Source of the DNA: Lithodes maja
Taxonomy: Eukaryota > Arthropoda > Malacostraca > Decapoda > Lithodidae
Direction: 5' to 3'
DNA length: 64,000 bases
Assembly (NCBI GenBank): GCA_037953745.1
Contig: JBAKBP010000763.1
Span: 151,501 to 215,500, forward strand
The notes beneath the pieces are model-generated. The model made no database searches, was not told the DNA's origin, and saw only the letters and a list, made by a program, of their open reading frames with translations. Positions 35,232-45,657 of the stretch are shown here, in pieces. A program made the position numbers and the translations under genes. Numbering within the stretch: the stretch's first letter is position 1; each line of letters begins with the position of its first letter.

Positions 35232-36310
35232 TTAACCCTCCAGCCCCGGCTATGTATTCCATACCGAAACCCGGGTGTTTTGGCCGAAAAACGTCTACGC
35301 CTAGGCTACCGTATCTTTGTTATTCTGACTGCTTCCGCATTCCTGCGCATCCCCAAGCGTAGATGTGTTTCGTACCTTAATGGCGTTAAGTAGAGCTCTC
35401 TAAGTCAACTGGTTCAGTTGTGATGATGATTTCATTGGAGATAACTTTATGGCAAAAACAGCCACTTTACACTACTTTTCGATACTTAACAATAACATAC
35501 AGGCACACACGAACAAGCGACGCACTCCTTCTTGTGGCCGGAGATGCGGGGCGTCGGTCCAGCCGGCTGTTGTTTACATGCGTCGGACCGACGCCTCGCA
35601 CACCAAGCTTACAGGCTTTGAGCTCATGGGTCTTTAACCTAACAAGTGCGCATGGGGGTAATTGAAAACGTTCCCCTGTGCTGACGTATTTGAGGTGTTT
35701 CCGTCACTAAAATATTCATTGTACCATTAATAGCATTAATAATTATCCATATGCGCCTATTATGGGTTGATTATAAAGGTATTAACCTGAAACAACAATA
35801 AAACTAGTGAAAACAGCGTTTGGATGGTCAAAATCGGAGATATAGCCCGCGAGTTGTATAATGTATGGGTGAGGCAAACTGCTTTCCCGCCAATTTCCCC
35901 CAAGGCCACTGAGACACAGTCGATCGATACTCTCTCTCTCTCTCTTGCACTCGCTTGCCATCAGTGATGACAACACCCTGCTTGCAACTCGCTAATGTTA
36001 GCACGAAAATATACCTCAGAATAAGGGAATAATAGGGAAAATAGGTGATAACTGAAGGAGAGGAGGTAGAGGACTGAGATTTTGCATGGCCCAGGGGCCA
36101 AAAAAAAATAAAAAAATAAAAATAAATTTTTTTTTTTTTTTCGATGTCAAAAGTTGATTTTTTATTTTACTTACTCTCAAGAGTCTTCCCGCAGTCCGCC
36201 GGGGGAACTCTTAAGAGTCTCCCGGCAGCTCCCGGGTTAAGAGCCCTTCCGGGTAGCTCGGGTGTGTTTTTTATTGGCGTTCAAGAGTCCTTCCGGGGCT
36301 GGAGGGTTAA
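35232..36310 (+). mobile_element. Family B MITE split by family A
   Basis: Starts TTAACCCTCCAGCCCCGG; its right end GGGGCTGGAGGGTTAA is at 36310. An internal TTAA after CTCATGGGTC holds a family A copy (35634-36240). The right part GAGCCCTTCCGGGTAGCTCG corresponds to GGCCTTCCGGGTACCTGG in the copy at 10912. Confidence 0.85.
35634..36240 (+). mobile_element. TTAA-flanked MITE, family A
   Basis: Runs from TTAACCTAACAAGTGCGC to CAGCTCCCGGGTTAA, about 607 bp. It includes a CTCTCTCTCTCT tract, GCTAATGTTAGCACGAAAAT, a poly(T) segment and two CTCTTAAGAG/GAGTCTTCCC motifs near the 3' end. Nearly identical to 39116-39740. Confidence 0.92.
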
Positions 36311-36639
36311 GCTAATATCACATTTTGATAGTATTCATGTGCTTCAAATAGCCCATGATTAGTACAATTTGTTTCATTACGTAGAAAATTTGAGTTAATA
36401 TACCACTCTCTATTTTTCACACATATAATCAAGGTTTTCGGTGAACTATTGATTTTGAGTATACTGTACAATACATGCATTACTTACTTTGAGCAATGAT
36501 TAACACTGTATAGGGAAGGCTAGCCACTTTGTATGCGTTGTTTGCAATTACAGTAGTAAGATAAATCCATACAATACTTCCTACCCACAAAAAATATAGT
36601 AGAGTTTGATTAATATAGTTTGTGCCAAAATTTTGAATA

Positions 36640-36831
36640 CAGGTCTCCCTCACTATCCGATGCCCCGATTTACTATATTATTATAGGTTTTTAGGGGTTT
36701 GGGTTTGGGTTTTGGCTGGTCCCAGAACACATCCCCATTTACCCCATTAATTTTAGGGTTTGCTATATGATTATTCTATTTTAGATCGGGTTTTCAGGAA
36801 CGTAACCCAATCGTAAATCGAGGGAGACCTG
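36640..36831. mobile_element. pogo-like MITE, TA target
   Basis: 192 bp with inverted ends CAGGTCTCCCTCACTATCCG and the near complement TCGTAAATCGAGGGAGACCTG, flanked by TA. Size and CAGG ends fit the Tigger/pogo group. Non-coding. Confidence 0.88.
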
Positions 36832-37939
36832 TACTTATTTCGTAATATCACCAACCTAATTTGTCACTATTTTTATTAACGTACTTTACTCCTTTTTTGT
36901 CGGTGTTTGTTTATCAATATAGAGTACTAATTGGACCATCACGTATGAATTAGCCAATCCACCCTAACTGTATCTGCTGGAATGGATGGATACTGTACTG
37001 TACTGTACTGAACTGTGTCTGCTGGAATGGATGGATACTGTACTGTACTAAGAAATTAGCGGCATGTGAAAGAGCATCGGGGAGACGGAGGTGTTCATTA
37101 CTTGCAATGTTTCATATTATTCGTATAGATTGTGTACTTGAGCGACATATTAATCTATTCACCGTATTTTCCCCAATGTGATTTTGTCAAAGTGACAGAT
37201 GTCTTTAATTTATACAATGTACTTAGTTGTTTTTGTTGCTGCTGTTGGCTATGTTCGTGAAAGGACGACCGTCACCATATTTCTGTTTTCCTATAGTTTT
37301 ATAGACTATCCACTGCTGCTTATCATAACATAACATTAATTCTTCAAAATGATCTATATGATGAACATTTGGCCAAGCTCTGTATGCTCAAGAATCTATA
37401 TCAGTCACTACCACACAAAACCTGCAGACAACACTTGTGATGTTTACAATTTACTCTTGTAAGGTATATCTTCCTATCAGGTCATATTACAAGTAAATAT
37501 ATATCTCATACTAACTCATCATGTTTACAATTTACTCTTGTAAGGTATAGCATCATATCAGTCATATTACAAGTAAATATATATTTCATACTAATCTCAA
37601 ACATGGATAAAAACACAATTTACTATTTTCCTTGCATTCTTTAACCCTCTCGCTCACCGGAAGACACTACAGTAGTTCTTCCTATACCACCCTCCAAATG
37701 CACCAAAGCGCAATTTGTGCCTTCTGAAACTAAAATTGTTGGCATAAACCCAAGGACGCTAATCAAGCCTTACTCCGGCTGTGAGAAGCTGAAGAAACAA
37801 GGAATTATGTGATAACATTTGTAACACTGTAAGCCATAAACAGTATGATAGCAAGGGCTTGAAGCAAAATATTTGTTCAGTACTGTACTGATTTTGCCTC
37901 GGACCAGGAACATCGCTTTGCTCAGACCTATTAATTTTT
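36832..37939. repeat. Two short tandem duplications; no gene
   Basis: 36958-37048 holds two copies of CTGCTGGAATGGATGGATAC with TACTGTACTG runs. 37437-37600 holds two units of about 82 bp starting GTTTACAATTTACTCTTGTA. The remaining AT-rich sequence has no recognised gene. Confidence 0.75.
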
Positions 37940-38426
37940 TTAACCCTCCGGCCCCGGCTATATATTATATATATATTCCTCGAAATCCGGGTGTTTTGGC
38001 TGAAAAACGTCTAGGCTAGGCTACCGTATATTCGTTAATCAGACTGCTTCCCGCATTCCCGCGCATCCCCAAGCGTAGCTGTGTTATTTACCTGTAAAAT
38101 TGCCTTAAGTAGAGCTCTCTAAGTCAACTGGGTGAGCTGTGATGATGATTTCATTGGAGATAACTTTATGGCCAAACCAGCCACTTTACACCACTTTTCG
38201 ATACTGAACAACAACATACAGGCACACACGAACAAGCGACGCTCTCCTTCTTGTGGCCGGAGATGCGGAGCGTCGGTCCAGCCGGCTGTTGTTTACATGC
38301 GTCGGACCGACGCCTCGCACACGAAGCTCACAGGCTTTCAAGCAATGGTACAATGTAGTACCACCCGGGTTCCTGGGGCCAAAAAAAAATGGTACACGTG
38401 TGTACCAACCGGGTTTGAAGGGTTAA
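37940..38426 (+). mobile_element. TTAA-flanked MITE, family B
   Basis: Nearly identical to 34436-34922, including the A-run after CCTGGGGCC. Open frame from GTG only. Confidence 0.92.
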
Positions 38427-38874
38427 TGGCTGCTTCTACGTACAATTTGTGTCTACTGTACAGTATATGTGATTGAAATTAATATATATAGCATTGGAAA
38501 TGACATAGCAGTGCTTGGATATGGTCACCATAAACGTGGTTAGGAAATTACTGTATTGTCCCCGATACTAGCTACGGTAAGCTATCACATTTTAAAACCT
38601 GTTATAACTGTCACTGGTACATACGGATGCGAAAATATTTGTATACAATGAAGTTTTAGTGGCAGAGACTTGGTTCTTGTTATCAAAGCTTCCAGATTCA
38701 TTGTCCTAAGTCTGACTCAATATTTCATAGCCGCATAGTTTACCAGATAAGGTGCTATGCGCGCATAGAGTGAAGCGAATTCTACCGTGATTACTTTTTG
38801 CATAACGGGGATGAAAATATTCATATAAAGTCGAATATTAATGAGAGATGAATTTTGATGATACTAATGGAAAA

Positions 38875-38911
38875 GAGATTGGGCCTGAGTAAATAGATAG
38901 ATAGATAGACC
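38875..38911 (+). mobile_element. 37-bp minimal LINE insertion
   Basis: The sequence GAGATTGGGCCTGAGTAA followed by ATAGATAGATAGATAG lies between 9-bp duplications AATGGAAAA (38866-38874 and 38912-38920). This is an extremely 5'-truncated LINE insertion made of little but the 3' terminus and tail. Confidence 0.8.
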
Positions 38912-39115
38912 AATGGAAAAAGCATAAAACATACTATTTTGTGCACTCCTAAAATACCTGTAGTCACTGAAATTGCCCATATAATTAGTTTGCAAGTTTT
39001 ACATTATAATTCCAGTAATACCCGGTGAGCCAGAGGGTTAAGTTATGAAACTTTTCACATACTGTATTCTTTCATTACAGTATGGTTGTCTTATTTACCA
39101 TGGGCCAATAGACTA

Positions 39116-39740
39116 TTAACCTAACAAGTGCGCATGGGGGTAATTGAAAACGTCCCCATGTGCTGACGTATTTGAGGTGTTTCCGTCACTAAAATATTCA
39201 TTGTACCATTAATAGCATTAATAATTATCCATATGCGCCTATTATGGGTTGATTATAAAGGTATTAACCTGAAACAACAATAAAACGAGTGAAAACAGCG
39301 TTTGGATGGTCAAAATCGGAGATATAGCCCGCGAGTTGTATAATGTATGGGTGAGGCAAACTGCTTTCCCGCCAATTTCCCCCAAGGCCACTGAGACACA
39401 GTCGATCGATACTCTCTCTCTCTCTCTTGCACTCGCTTGCCATCAGTGATGACAACACCCTGCTTGCAACTCGCTAATGTTAGCACGAAAATATACCTCA
39501 GAATAAGGGAATAATAGGGAAAATAGGTGATAACTGAAGGAGAGGAGGAAAGTGGGGAAGGAGGGGAGGTAGAGGACTGAGATTTTGCATGGCCCAGGGG
39601 CCATAAAAAAATAAAAATAAAAAAAAATTAAAAATTTTTTTCGATGTCAAAAGTTGATTTTTTATTTTACTTACTCTCAAGAGTCTTCCCGCAGTCCGCC
39701 GGGGGAACTCTTAAGAGTCTCCCGGCAGCTCCCGGGTTAA
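39116..39740 (+). mobile_element. TTAA-flanked MITE, family A, uninterrupted
   Basis: Reference copy of family A, 625 bp. It contains the unbroken sites used by the SINE and RTE insertions in other copies (TATTATGGGTTGATTATAAA; TGAAGGAGAGGAGGAAAG). Non-coding. Confidence 0.92.
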
Positions 39741-40440
39741 GGACCTCCAGGTAAGAACTGCCATATAAAATTATATTTTACAATAAAATTAACTATACTG
39801 TATTTGAAATAATCTTCATAATAACATACTACGGGTATATTAAATCTTTATACCATAATCCTTGATTTAATTATACTGTATATAAATTCAATCATAATTG
39901 CAAACAATTAAGCATACATAAAACAAATATCTTAAAATGTATGCAATAGGCCTACTAAATATAACTGCATTTATGCAATGTATGTACAGTACAGTATTAG
40001 GGTTATTAGAGTCGAAAGTCGAAGTCGGCCGTTTTATATTAGGTTGGAGTCGGGGTTTCACTAATTTCAAGGGATGTGTGGTTAGTCATGGAGTCGGTTA
40101 TTTTAGGTGGTTCGGAGTCGGAGCCATACTTGTAAATTTTCTGGAGTCAAGAGTCGGAGATTTTCCACCGACTTCACAACATTGCAATATAAATAATTAA
40201 CTATAAATATGCACAATCCCAGCTGCCTCTCAATCCTGCTGCTATCTCTTTATTCTAACTCCCATTAGTTATCTTATTCAGCTTAGAAAGGACCAGTGGG
40301 TGGAGTGTTTATGAAGAAAGTTTTTACCAATTTGATTCTTGAGTCCCTCCAAAACTTGTACAATATATAAAATGGAAATTAATAAATTAACATGAATGGG
40401 TCAACCCATTCAGTCCGTTGGCATACTACTGTACTGTATG

Positions 40441-40625
40441 TATATATATAGCCTACTCAGGCACATACCCCATAGCTGGGGGTGGCCGACTCGAGACAGG
40501 ACCGAACAGAAACACATTTATAGATTGAATTCTTAGGGTCCGGGACCACTTTCGAGTTCCCTCGCCCCTTACTGTCTCGTCTAGTAGGTGAGGGTTACAA
40601 CGGGAGGAGGATTCCTAGCCTCCAG
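40441..40625 (-). mobile_element. SINE family 3, partial
   Basis: On the minus strand: GGCTAGGAATCCTCCTCCCG, GTAAGGGGCGAGGG, GTGGTCCCGGACCCTAA, GGCCACCCCCAGCTATGGGG, GTGCCTGAGTAG and a TATATACATAC tail. It lies about 230-420 bp past the carrier gene stop codon, possibly in or just beyond its 3' UTR. Confidence 0.82.
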
Positions 40626-40857
40626 CCCCACATTTACATTGAAATTATTGTTTTATTAGAATTTATGTATTTTTACATGTTACTTACGTATTTATTCCAG
40701 GACTTTCAGTAGATAAGGATGGATCTAGGAGCTATGGGAGCCAGAAAGTTATTTAAGATATACATAATTATAAGTCCTTTATAAACTGAGTAAAATACTT
40801 TGATGTTAGCCAGAATATATGTAAACAACAGCATTACCTACAAGGTGATCTAACACC

Positions 40858-40999
40858 TTACTTGTTATATCCCAGTATAGCCTCTCCCACACCGAAGTAG
40901 TAGACCATCTGTGCGATACCGAAGAGTGGGGCGATCACGATCATCCTGCACGCTCCACCCTTGAAGAAGGCTTGGGGACCTTCAGTTTTCAGAATCGTC
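40858..40999 (-). CDS. SLC25A22: Mitochondrial glutamate carrier, terminal exon
   Basis: Last coding exon of an inner-membrane carrier of the SLC25 family that imports glutamate into mitochondria, probably with a proton. The exon follows a TTCAATCCACAG acceptor (ending at 41000) and encodes ILKTEGPQAFFKGGACRMIV, then IAPLFGIAQMVYYFGVGEAI and LGYNK with a TAA stop at 40858-40860. The EGPxAFxKG motif and the GIAQxVYxxGxGE end are typical of the glutamate carriers GC1/GC2 rather than of aralar/citrin. It forms the loop and sixth transmembrane helix. Candidate AATAAA signals are at 40652-40657 and 40692-40697 (minus strand). Whether it is the A22 or A18 orthologue cannot be decided. Confidence 0.9.
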
Positions 41000-41103
41000 C
41001 TGTGGATTGAAGCAATAATATACAACAATTAGTACTATACTGTACCAAAGCAGTAAATATCAGGTTCTGACTGTATCCGGTACTCTCATTATTAATCTAG
41101 CCG

Positions 41104-41700
41104 GAGTTAGTAAGCCCGGTGACTCCGGCCCGGTCCCTTACGGTTAGGTCAATGGCTGCCATTAGGTGCTCAAAACTGAGTTAGTAAGCCCGGTGACTCC
41201 GGCCCGGTCCCTTACGGTTAGGTCAATGGCTGCCATTAGGTGCTCAAAACTGAGTTAGTAAGCCCGGTGACTCCGGCCCGGTCCCTTACGGTTAGGTCAA
41301 TGGCTGCCATTAGGTGCTCAAAACTGAGTTAGTAAGCCCGGTGACTCCGGCCCGGTCCCTTACGGTTAGGTCAATGGCTGCCATTAGGTGCTCAAAACTG
41401 AGTTAGTAAGCCCGGTGACTCCGGCCCGGTCCCTTACGGTTAGGTCAATGGCTGCCATTAGGTGCTCAAAACTGAGTTAGTAAGCCCGGTGACTCCGGCC
41501 CGGTCCCTTACGGTTAGGTCAATGGCTGCCATTAGGTGCTCAAAACTGAGTTAGTAAGCCCGGTGACTCCGGCCCGGTCCCTTACGGTTAGGTCAATGGC
41601 TGCCATTAGGTGCTCAAAACTGAGTTAGTAAGCCCGGTGACTCCGGCCCGGTCCCTTACGGTTAGGTCAATGGCTGCCATTAGGTGCTCAAAACTGAGTT
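41104..41700. repeat. 74-bp satellite array, left block (8 units)
   Basis: Eight head-to-tail 74-bp units starting GAGTTAGTAAGCCCGG, almost identical and GC-rich, with TTACGGTTAGGTCAATGGCT inside. In phase and in the same orientation as the block at 45658-46109. The two were one array before the LINE inserted. It lies in the last intron of the carrier gene. Confidence 0.95.
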
Positions 41701-41717
41701 GTTGTTGTTGTTGTTCC

Positions 41718-44700
41718 CTAAGCTGCCTGGCCGAACAGCCCCGAGTCCCTGAGGAAGGCCATGGCCACGATCGGGCTTTCCCACAGAGCTCTCATTGAGT
41801 GTAGGTTGTGTTGTTGGCGTAAGTGGTTGTGTGAAATGCAGTCTTCTATGATGTGTTTAATGGTATGGGGTGCTGTGTTACATCCCGGGCAGGCGTCGAC
41901 AACGGAGTCATCCAGTCTCTTCTGATAGCTCAGGAGAGCTGGATGGTGTCCGCATCTCAGCCTGGCCAGGTGGACTCTGTCCTCGCGAGGGAGGGAGGAT
42001 TCGGAAGGATGGATTTCGGGAGGTCGTGCATGCAGCTGCGTGTTGTCTGTGAGTGAGTGGATGGATTGGCGAGAGATATGAGTATGGATGTGCTTCTGGA
42101 AGTTGGTTCGGGGTGGGCAGGGAGGGAGAGAGGACAATAATTGTGTGTGATACCGTGTGCTGGGTGTTGTTTTGATATTTCTTGGTGTCTGTGGATGTGT
42201 TGCCATGTAGTTTAGTGGGTGGTCTTGGTTCGTGGAGGCTGCTGCCAGGAATTGAGTGCCTCTCATGTCCAGATGGTCTTTGACTTTGAGGATTTTTGTT
42301 TCTTGATGTAGATGATCTGTGGGTGTAGTAGCTGTGCAGCCTGTAATGATCTTCAGGGCTTTGTTTTGAATAGTCTGTAAGGTCTTATGATGTGTTTCAG
42401 CTAGGTTAGAAGCCCAGGCTGGGCTTGCGTATTCCATTACTGATCTTATGTATTGTTTATATACTGTGGTGGTAGTTTCTTTGTTGTGTCCAAATTTTGT
42501 GTGAGCAAGTGACCTGAGGGCGTTAAGTCTGGGCGTCAGTTTCTTTTTAATGCTTGTGGTGTGCTGTTTGAATGTCATATGAGTATCATATGTTACTCCT
42601 AGGATTTTGGGTGTGTGTGTATGTGTTAGGGGTGTGTTGTTTATGGTGAGTTGAGGGATGTATTCGTGTTCACCTGTCCAGCTTGTGAGCAGGGTTGCGG
42701 TGGATTTGGCTGGGGCTAGATTAAGTCTGTTTGTAGTGCACCAGCCATGTAGTGTGTTGAGATAGGGTTGAAGGAGATCTGTTGCTCTTCTTGGGTCATG
42801 GTGTGTGCATGTGAGTGTTATGTCATCTGCATAGGAGGCTAAGTTTATTTGGGGAGTATTGGGTGTAGTTATATCGTGCATGTACAGATTGAAGAGTGCG
42901 GGCGATAGGACGGATCCTTGTGGGACTCCGTTTGGAAAGTTTCTGATTTTAGATGACTGACCGGCAAAAGATACGTGTGCACATCTGCCTGCTAGGAAGT
43001 TGGCCAGCCACCTTTTTGTGTTGTTGTGCATGTTTGTGTTGTAGATTTTGTTTGTTAGGTTGTGGCGTGGGATGGCATCGAAGGCTTTACTAATGTCGAG
43101 TGTGGCTAATAGTGATCTGTGTGGTGGTCTAGCTGAGTTGATGCCGTCAAAAGCTCTTTGTGTAAGGTCTGTGAGAAGAGTGTTTGTGGAGTGCAGTGGC
43201 CTAAAGCCATGTTGTGTTGGAGCTAGGGGTAGGTCGGGTGTAATTAGTTGTAATACTAGGCGTTCCATGACTTTGGAGGGGGAGCAAAGGAGTGTAATGG
43301 GGCGGTGCGAGGAGGGTAGCGTGGGGTCTTTGTTGGGTTTGGGGAATGTGATGATGATACCATGCTTCCAAATGTCTGGTATTGTGTTGTGTGAATAGCT
43401 GTAGTTTGATATGTTAGTGAGTGTTTGTATGCCTTGTGGTCCCAGGTGTCTGAGGTGTATGTTGCTTATGTTGTCTAGGCCACAGGCAGGTGAGTGCTTG
43501 AGATTGTTGATGATATGCTTTGTCTGGTGATTGGTGAAGGGTGTATAGTCAGGGTCTGTGGGGAATTGTCTCTTACGTCGGATGACACGTCGGTCGTCTT
43601 TGTGAGGTTTTAGGTGGCTGACATGTGAGAAGTGATTGATGAGAGTGTTTGCTTGTTGTTTACATGAAGGAGTAGAGTCTGTTGTTGTGATTGCAGCATG
43701 TGATTGTGTTGTGTTGCTGTTGGAAAGTGTGATGCTGTTTAGTGTTTTGTAGAGTTTTTTGGGGTTTGTTTTGTGATCAAGTGTTTGTAGGAAGTTATTC
43801 CAATTTAGTTTTTGTTGTTCTTGTATTTTGTTGTTAGTTTGGGTGTTGAGTGCTTGAATTTGTTGTGTGATGTCTTGTGTGTGGGGTGCTGGGGAGTGTT
43901 TCAGTGTGTCGCGTTGTCTGATGAGGTTTTGAATTTCTGGTGTGAAGTTGGGGTTGTGTCTTTTTCTGTTACCTCTTGGAATGTGTTTCTTGTCAGCGTT
44001 TTGGATAGTTTTATTGAGTATGTGTACAGCATTGTTGATGTTAGTGATGGGTGTACTGTTTAGAGTTGTGAAGTGTTGTTCGGTCTCATTTGTAAATGCT
44101 ACCCAGTTAGCTCTTTTATAATTGGTGTATGTGTGTTTGTGGCTAGCTGGGGTGAGTCTGGTTTTGGTGGTGATAATGATCGGGAGGTGGTCAGAGCCTA
44201 AGGTTCTGACCACCCTCCAGGATGTTGTGGGGGCGAGTTCTGGGGAGCAAAAGGTGATGTCTGGAGATGATGGGTTATAGAGGGCTTGGTGAGGAATATG
44301 GGTATGTTGATGGATGTCGTTAAGGATGATGAGGTTATCTGTTTGGTTTTGTAGTACCAGCCCTCTGTCTGTGTCAGGGTTGTCGACAAACCAGGCCGAC
44401 GTCTTGGCGTTGAAGTCACCACCCAGGATGATGTGTGGGGTGTTTGTGATGTGTTGTAAGTGTGGTCTGTATTCATTTGGTACTGTAGGGGATGTTTGGG
44501 GAGGGATGTATGTGTTTATGATGGTTATGTTGGATTTGTTGCCAGTGCGTATTTTAATTGATTGTATTTCTGTTGTGTTATCATTTGGGGGGAGGAGGGA
44601 TTTGGTTTGTACACTGGTTACTATGTATGATATTTCACTGTGTACCAGGGTGATGAGTCCACCGCCCCCGCCGACAGCCCGGTCTTGTCTGATGGTGGTG

Positions 44701-45548
44701 AAATTATGAAATGTGGGTGTTTTTTGTGATGTGCGGAGTTTTGTTTCTTGTAAGATGGCAATGTGTATGTTGTGTTGTTTGATGAAGTGTGAGAGTTCGT
44801 GTTTCTTTGTGTTAATGCCATCTATGTTCAATTGGAGAATGTTAATGTTATGTGCACGATGTATGTTGGGTGCTGCTGCACGAGGATGGGGTGGGGGTGA
44901 GGGAGGGGCTGGAGGTTGGGATGGGTGAGGTGGGGGTGGGGATTGGGGAGCAGGAGATGGGGGTTGGAATGGATTGGGATTGGGATGGGGTATGGTGTGT
45001 TGAGTTGAGGATGTGGATAGTATGGGAAGGTTAGATGGGTTAGGGAGGAGAGGTGGACGGGTTTTAGGGGGGGGAGTGGATGATATGGGAAGGCTAGGTG
45101 GGTTGGGGAGGAGAGGTGGACGGGTTTTAGGCGAGGGATTTGACTGGGAGAGGGAGGGGCATGAGGAACAGGTCCAGGTGTTCGTGTAGTGTTTCTTGGA
45201 GGCAAGTGTTGTACAGGTGAAGTGGGTCCAGTTCCTGCATGAATTGCAGAGAACTGAACCCTTAGTGTGGCGACTCGAAGTGATGGGTTTTGAGCAAGTT
45301 GGACATATGTATGTGTACGTGGGTCCTGGGTTGCTCTCAATGTCTCCGGCTAGAAGAAGTCTTCGAGAAATGACAGCCGGAGAGTCATTTCTCGGTGTAG
45401 GAAAAACTGTGTGATGTGTGTGTGTGGTGTGAGAGGTGTGGAAATTCCCGGTGCGACCGAAGCCACTCCAAGGACCCGTGCCCCCAGGGGGGGGGCAGGG
45501 GATAGTTGTGACGGTTTGGCTCCCGAAACTGCTCCCCGCGGCCGGCAT
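41718..45548 (-). CDS. LINE polyprotein: 2A, PHD finger, endonuclease, RT
   Basis: An uninterrupted frame opens at 45656 with GTG; the first in-frame ATG is at 45548, giving about 1276 residues. Numbering from 45656: 2A-like peptide GDIESNPGP at 104-112; C4HC3 PHD-type finger at about 117-166 (CPTC, LCNSCRNWTHFTC, WTCSSC); proline-rich linker to about 265; apurinic-type endonuclease at about 269-500 with LQLNIDG, ILQETKL, GGDFNAK and SDHLPI; reverse transcriptase at about 730-1000 with LDISKAFDAI, NGVPQGSVLSPALF and YADD at 942-945; C-terminal CPGC...H...H...C zinc motif near 1270. The protein would nick target DNA and prime reverse transcription on it. All key catalytic motifs are present, so it may be active or very recent. 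The clade is Jockey/I-like by motifs; not proven. Confidence 0.92.
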   Translation of the reverse strand: MPAAGSSFGSQTVTTIPCPPPGGTGPWSGFGRTGNFHTSHTTHTHHTVFPTPRNDSPAVISRRLLLAGDIESNPGPTYTYICPTCSKPITSSRHTKGSVLCNSCRNWTHFTCTTLASKKHYTNTWTCSSCPSLSQSNPSPKTRPPLLPNPPSLPISSTPPPKTRPPLLPNPSNLPILSTSSTQHTIPHPNPNPFQPPSPAPQSPPPPHPSQPPAPPSPPPHPRAAAPNIHRAHNINILQLNIDGINTKKHELSHFIKQHNIHIAILQETKLRTSQKTPTFHNFTTIRQDRAVGGGGGLITLVHSEISYIVTSVQTKSLLPPNDNTTEIQSIKIRTGNKSNITIINTYIPPQTSPTVPNEYRPHLQHITNTPHIILGGDFNAKTSAWFVDNPDTDRGLVLQNQTDNLIILNDIHQHTHIPHQALYNPSSPDITFCSPELAPTTSWRVVRTLGSDHLPIIITTKTRLTPASHKHTYTNYKRANWVAFTNETEQHFTTLNSTPITNINNAVHILNKTIQNADKKHIPRGNRKRHNPNFTPEIQNLIRQRDTLKHSPAPHTQDITQQIQALNTQTNNKIQEQQKLNWNNFLQTLDHKTNPKKLYKTLNSITLSNSNTTQSHAAITTTDSTPSCKQQANTLINHFSHVSHLKPHKDDRRVIRRKRQFPTDPDYTPFTNHQTKHIINNLKHSPACGLDNISNIHLRHLGPQGIQTLTNISNYSYSHNTIPDIWKHGIIITFPKPNKDPTLPSSHRPITLLCSPSKVMERLVLQLITPDLPLAPTQHGFRPLHSTNTLLTDLTQRAFDGINSARPPHRSLLATLDISKAFDAIPRHNLTNKIYNTNMHNNTKRWLANFLAGRCAHVSFAGQSSKIRNFPNGVPQGSVLSPALFNLYMHDITTPNTPQINLASYADDITLTCTHHDPRRATDLLQPYLNTLHGWCTTNRLNLAPAKSTATLLTSWTGEHEYIPQLTINNTPLTHTHTPKILGVTYDTHMTFKQHTTSIKKKLTPRLNALRSLAHTKFGHNKETTTTVYKQYIRSVMEYASPAWASNLAETHHKTLQTIQNKALKIITGCTATTPTDHLHQETKILKVKDHLDMRGTQFLAAASTNQDHPLNYMATHPQTPRNIKTTPSTRYHTQLLSSLPPCPPRTNFQKHIHTHISRQSIHSLTDNTQLHARPPEIHPSESSLPREDRVHLARLRCGHHPALLSYQKRLDDSVVDACPGCNTAPHTIKHIIEDCISHNHLRQQHNLHSMRALWESPIVAMAFLRDSGLFGQAA
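45321..45365 (-). other. 2A-like ribosome-skipping peptide
   Basis: Encodes RRLLLAGDIESNPGP, fitting the D-x-E-x-N-P-G-P consensus at which ribosomes skip the Gly-Pro bond. Skipping would release a peptide of about 75 residues (from the ATG at 45548) from the PHD/EN/RT protein. Such N-terminal 2A sequences are known in some other non-LTR retrotransposons. Activity here is inferred. Confidence 0.85.
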
Positions 45549-45657
45549 CCGGTTGTCCTCCACTGGTCGATTGATCTTGTCTCCGGCCGTGGAGGGTCGG
45601 CAGCCATCCGCGGTTGGCAGCTCCGGGAGGTGGTCCCACGGCGTAGACGCCGCCACA

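Larger units (their letters stand above)
41701..45657 (-). mobile_element. Near full-length 2A/PHD-finger LINE
   Basis: A non-LTR retrotransposon of 3957 bp bounded by the 13-bp duplication TCAAAACTGAGTT (41688-41700 and 45658-45670), which is itself part of the satellite unit. It has one long ORF and an AAC-repeat 3' tail only about 16 bp after the stop. The 3' end is shared with SINE families 1 and 2. The 5' part includes GGAGTGGCTTCGGTC, also found in SINE family 1. Confidence 0.92.

Noticed and set aside
42500..45414. Plus-strand frames opposite the 2A LINE ORF
   Set aside because: Val/Cys/Gly-rich mirror frames without motifs; the minus strand holds the LINE protein.
45548..45656. LINE ORF start at 45656
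   Set aside because: That codon is GTG at the element edge; the first in-frame ATG is at 45548. Residue numbering was kept from 45656 only for orientation.
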